Source of the DNA: Neocallimastix lanati (nom. inval.)
Lineage: Eukaryota > Neocallimastigomycota > Neocallimastigomycetes > Neocallimastigales > Neocallimastigaceae
Assembly: GCA_016946835.1 (NCBI GenBank)
Contig: JACVTC010000550.1
Location: 1-19,486 of the forward strand
Reading direction: 5' to 3'
Length of the DNA stretch: 19,486 bases
Positions within the stretch are counted from its first letter, which is position 1. Each line of letters begins with the position of its first letter. The position numbers and the translations under genes were made by a program. Shown piece by piece: positions 16,560 through 19,486 of the stretch. Below the pieces are notes generated by a model, which saw only the letters and a list, made by a program, of their open reading frames with translations, was not told the origin of the DNA and did not search any database.

Positions 16560-16865
16560 GAATATTACAGGTAAATATAATATTTAAATATACTAGGAGC
16601 GATTAGAGCTCATAAACAGAGTTTCGGCGGTTAGTAACTAGTTTCAGTAGGTTAGAAACTATAGCCGTTAATTATTCGAATATAAACGGGCTTCAAAACC
16701 CTAGGGCGTGAAGAGCGTGTGGATTAAACGAAAGCCACATCCTACCAACCAACTTCAACAGTTCGGTGGTTGCTCTATTCGAATAAGCTCTGGCGAATAA
16801 GGAACTATTATCACCGAAGGCTATAGGTTGGTCGGGAAGGTAAAGCGACTTTAAAATATATAGTT
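16560..16865. other. Locally GC-rich, structured non-coding block
   Basis: This 300-bp island is much richer in G/C than anything around it and has no long open frame. It holds a CTTCA/TGAAG hairpin around CCCTAGGG (near 16691-16713), a GTGTGG/CCACAT hairpin (near 16717-16741), and two copies of the palindrome TATTCGAATA (16673-16682 and 16776-16785). It lies between the LTR-like sequence and the plus-strand gag, so it may be the leader of that element. A separate structured RNA is possible. I recognise no RNA family. Confidence 0.4.
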
Positions 16866-17188
16866 TATAATTTTTTATTTTGAGGTCTAGTATATACCTC
16901 TAGTTAGTACTCTTGCCGGTTTTTTATTTTGTTGTAAGGCATAAAAGAGTGAAATTTAGTCTAGTTATTATATTTATCAAATTAAATTTAAAAAAAAAAA
17001 AAAATCTAAATCAGCAATTAAACTAAACGCCTAGAAAAATAATAATTTATAATTCTTTATCATTACAATTTTCATTCGGGAGCACTAAAAAAAAAAAAAA
17101 ATAATAATAATAATAATAATAGTGATAATATTAAATAAATCTTCCTATTGCAATTCTTAAACTTGTTTATAATTTAATAATTCGTTCA
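16866..17188. repeat. Simple-sequence-rich spacer before the plus-strand gag
   Basis: It holds AT-rich non-coding DNA with A-runs near 16988-17003 and 17085-17100 and an (AAT)n microsatellite near 17100-17121. I see nothing else in it. Confidence 0.6.
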
Positions 17189-17960
17189 ATGTCTTCTTCA
17201 TCAAAACGATTTTCATTTTAATGGCGATTCAGCTAAGCTCAAGGGATTTTTAGCTTATGTTGGGTTAGCCATTGTACTTCGTCCTGAATATTTCACCAAT
17301 GATCCGTTAAAAGTAGCTTATACCATCACTTTGTTAAGAGATGAAGCTATGGATTGGGCTGCAGACTTGATGAATGAAAATAACCCAGTCCTTGACGATT
17401 TTAACGCTTTCATTGAACTTATGAAGGATAGATTCAGTGACGTAGATGCAGTTTTTAATTGTAATCAAGCTCTTATGCATATTAAGCAAAAAGCATATGG
17501 TAAAGTCACTGATTACTATAATGAATTCCGTAGGCTTTCGGAAAAAAACGGACTGGAATGAATTTGCCTTAATGGATGTTTATATTGAAGGATTGCTACC
17601 AAGACTTCAAGAAAGAGTAATTAGTTTGTTCCCTCCTCCTGCCAAATTAAGTGAACTAATGCGAATTACCAATCGTATAGATCATCAAATGACTCGATTC
17701 GCAACGATCAACAATTACAATTCTAGAAATAACAGTAATAATAATAATAATTCTCGTAATAATAGGAAGTATTATAGATTTAACTCTAGTAATAATAGAA
17801 AACGCCAATTCTAATTCCTTTTTCAAATCAAATAATGATTCAAATTACTCTCATTTATCCCCTGAGAAAGAGCAAGAAGAATTAAAGAAGGGCTTGTCTA
17901 TATTGTGGACAATCAAGCCATAAGTTAATAATTGTCCAAAGCGAGCAAATAAACCTGGCT
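17189..17960 (+). pseudogene. gag: Frameshifted gag of a third Ty3/gypsy family
   Basis: A possible ATG at 17189 is out of phase with the conserved part, which reads from about 17211: FNGDSAKLKGFLAYVGL, then the DPLKVAYTITLLRDEAMDWA block. Both are typical of the Gag N-terminal domain in chromovirus-like elements and their PEG10/RTL relatives. A run of seven A (17542-17548) shifts the frame; it continues as DWNEFALMDVYIEGLLPRL into an Asn/Ser/Arg-rich tail. After another shift near 17800-17815 a zinc knuckle follows (CLYCGQSSH, 17895-17921), whose last Cys (TGT, 17933-17935) is in a different frame. The protein cannot be made as one chain. It precedes protease and RT of the same element, on the same strand. 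Confidence 0.8.
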
Positions 17961-17999
17961 CCTCCCATATGGCTAGATCTAATTCTCTAAGAAATTTAA

Positions 18000-18345
18000 T
18001 AAAGATTGTATTATTAAGTGTTCCTTTAACTACAAAAATAAATGGATTAAGCTAAGGCTCTTATAGATTCCGGCTCCGACTTGAATCTTATGGATAGTAA
18101 TTTTGCTAAAATAATAATTTTAAGCTTGTACATGATAATTTAGAAGCTGATAACATTACTGGTATTGGTGGTGACAAAGACGTTGTTGGTAAAACTATAC
18201 CAATATTATTTAAAGTTAGTAACCTTCAGGTCTTAACAGAATTTTTTGTTATTGATTTGAACGACAAATTTGAGTGCTAATTGGTTCTAGATTTCTTAAA
18301 GAAAATAAATCATCAATTGATTTCAACAATAATATTTTAAGCTTT
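18000..18345 (+). pseudogene. Frameshifted retropepsin-like protease of the third family
   Basis: The catalytic block is KALIDSGSDLNLM, with DSG at 18066-18074, the normal form, unlike elements 1 and 2. Upstream a VLLSVPLTTKING strand (about 18009-18048) is in another frame. Downstream NITGIGGDKDVVG and FFVIDLNDKFE fit the flap and C-terminal strands. A shift near 18270-18277 is needed to reach VLIGSRFLKENKSSIDF, the usual end of the domain. It is an aspartic protease that would cut Gag-Pol, now inactive because of at least two frameshifts. Confidence 0.75.
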
Positions 18346-19486
18346 TGCAATAGTAATAACAATGCGTCAGATTCTTCCTTTGTTGAATCAATACCTTCAA
18401 CCTCGGTTAACTCTACTTCACTTTCTCTTACTTCTAATACTTCCGACTCTATCTCTTCGAAACCAGCCTATTCCAGTTCATGCACCCCTAATAATTCTTT
18501 GTTTGATAATTCTTCTATTTCTCCTTCCGTGTTGAAGAATTCAATTGCCTCTTCCCCAAACATGGATACTCCAAATAAAACACTTCCCGCCATTTATCTA
18601 GAATTCTCTGATGTATTTAGTGAAGAAGAAGCTAAAATCTTACCTCCTCATTCTAGTTTTGATTGTGCTATGACCTTAAACCTAATACTAAGTTATATTA
18701 TAGTGCAATTTATCCCCTTACAATTCCCGAAGAAATAGCTTTAGAAAAATTATTAAAGACTATTTAAAATACGGTTTATTTAGGTCAAAATCAGAAGCTG
18801 GTCATCCAATTTTATTTGCTCCAAAAGATAATGGTGAGTTACGTATGTGTATTGATCTTAGGAAACTTAATGAAATCACCATTAGAGATAGTTATCCTAT
18901 GCCTTTAACAACTGTTATTTTTAATAAAGCTCCTGGTCATAAGTTTACTCAAAGCTTGATTTAAAATCTGCTTACTTCCAAATTCGTATCAGGTCTGGAG
19001 ATGAATACAAAACAGCTTTTGTATGTAGCTTAGGACACTTTGAATTTAGAGTTATGCCTTTCGGTTTCAAGAATGCACCTGCCTGTTTTCAAAGAATGAT
19101 TGATACTGCATTAAGTGACTATTTAGGTAAATTTTGTTATGCCTATATTGATGATATTATCATTTTTTCTGATGATCTTTCTGAACATCATTTACACGTT
19201 AAAAAAGTACTATTACAACTTAGGAAATTTCATTTACATGTTAACCTTGAAAAATGTGAGTTTGATAAGTTCGAAGTTAAATTTTTAGGATATTATGTAT
19301 CTTCAGATGGTCTTAAGATGGATATTAAGAAAGTCTCAGCTATTTTAGATTGGCTGCTCCAACTACAGTTAAAGAAGTTCAATCGTTTCTTGGCCTAGCC
19401 AATTTCTACAGACGCTTTATAAAAAATTTTGCTAAAATTGCTTATCCTCTTAATAAACTTACAAGAAAAAATGTTCCTTTTGTTTG
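18346..19486 (+). pseudogene. pol: Frameshifted protease-RT linker and reverse transcriptase, running off the window
   Basis: A Ser/Asn/Thr-rich linker (18346-18590) leads into EFSDVFSEEEAKILPPH, the start of the RT segment. RT motifs follow: GHPILFAPKDNGELRMCIDLRKLNEI, DSYPMPL, MPFGFKNAPACFQ and YIDD at 19144-19155, then [34 protein letters not shown] and [10 protein letters not shown] at the edge. Single-base shifts occur near 18671, 18756, 18952 and 19354, each restoring family motifs in a new frame. The conserved residues are otherwise in place. RNase H and integrase would lie beyond 19486. It is related to the broken pol at 215-628 but not the same copy or subfamily. Confidence 0.85.

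Noticed and set aside
17542-17548. A AAA AAC in the third-family gag as a programmed -1 frameshift site
   Set aside because: The gag continues in the +1 frame, not -1, so the heptamer cannot explain the shift; one extra A in a homopolymer is simpler.
1-19486. CRISPR array, bacterial operon, rRNA or host metabolic gene
   Set aside because: No regularly spaced repeats, ribosome binding sites or non-TE protein motifs; all recognisable coding sequence is Ty3/gypsy.

Overview
This 19.5 kb window is very AT-rich and has no ordinary host gene that I can recognise. Everything that can be assigned is Ty3/gypsy-type (Metaviridae-like) LTR retrotransposon, as whole elements, a solo LTR, LTR fragments and decayed coding pieces. 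The composition, long A/T homopolymers, Asn/Lys-rich proteins and dense nesting suggest an AT-rich early-diverging fungus (an arbuscular mycorrhizal or anaerobic gut fungus would fit). That is inference only, because no host gene anchors the taxonomy.

Layout: the plus strand carries an old target, the RT-RNase H part of a Ty3/gypsy pol gene, now in three pieces (215-628, 6996-7026, 14696-15430). Removing the insertions restores one reading path across both breaks. An LTR end (1-214) abuts the left piece. Element 1 (629-6990, minus strand, LTRs of 651/652 bp, 5-bp target duplication TTATC) cuts the pol. A solo LTR with perfect TGTAACG/CGTTACA ends and a CTTAC duplication sits 31 bp further along (7027-7045 plus 14068-14690). 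Element 2 (7046-14063, minus strand, LTRs of 790/789 bp, AGTT duplication) landed inside that solo LTR. To the right are another LTR-like sequence (15431 to about 16020), about 1.2 kb of non-coding DNA, and a frameshifted gag-protease-RT of a third family on the plus strand, running off the right edge.

Elements 1 and 2 look young and potentially active: their LTR pairs are almost identical and gag and pol are long and open. Both separate gag from pol by a -1 frame change at a textbook slippery heptamer (A AAA AAC in element 1, U UUA AAC in element 2), each followed by an 8-nt spacer and a stem-loop. The one in element 2 can form an H-type pseudoknot. Element 1 has no tRNA-type primer site. 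The sequence at its LTR/leader boundary is instead complementary over 11 nt to a site 36-37 nt downstream of a TATA box in its own LTR, the arrangement expected for Tf1-like self-primed reverse transcription. Element 2 has a conventional TGG-type primer site.

The most unusual signal is in the plus-strand LTR family. The solo LTR and the LTR-like sequence at 15.4 kb both carry a tRNA-like module with an A box and a B box at tRNA spacing, upstream of a TATA box. These LTRs may therefore combine an internal Pol III-type promoter module with a Pol II promoter.
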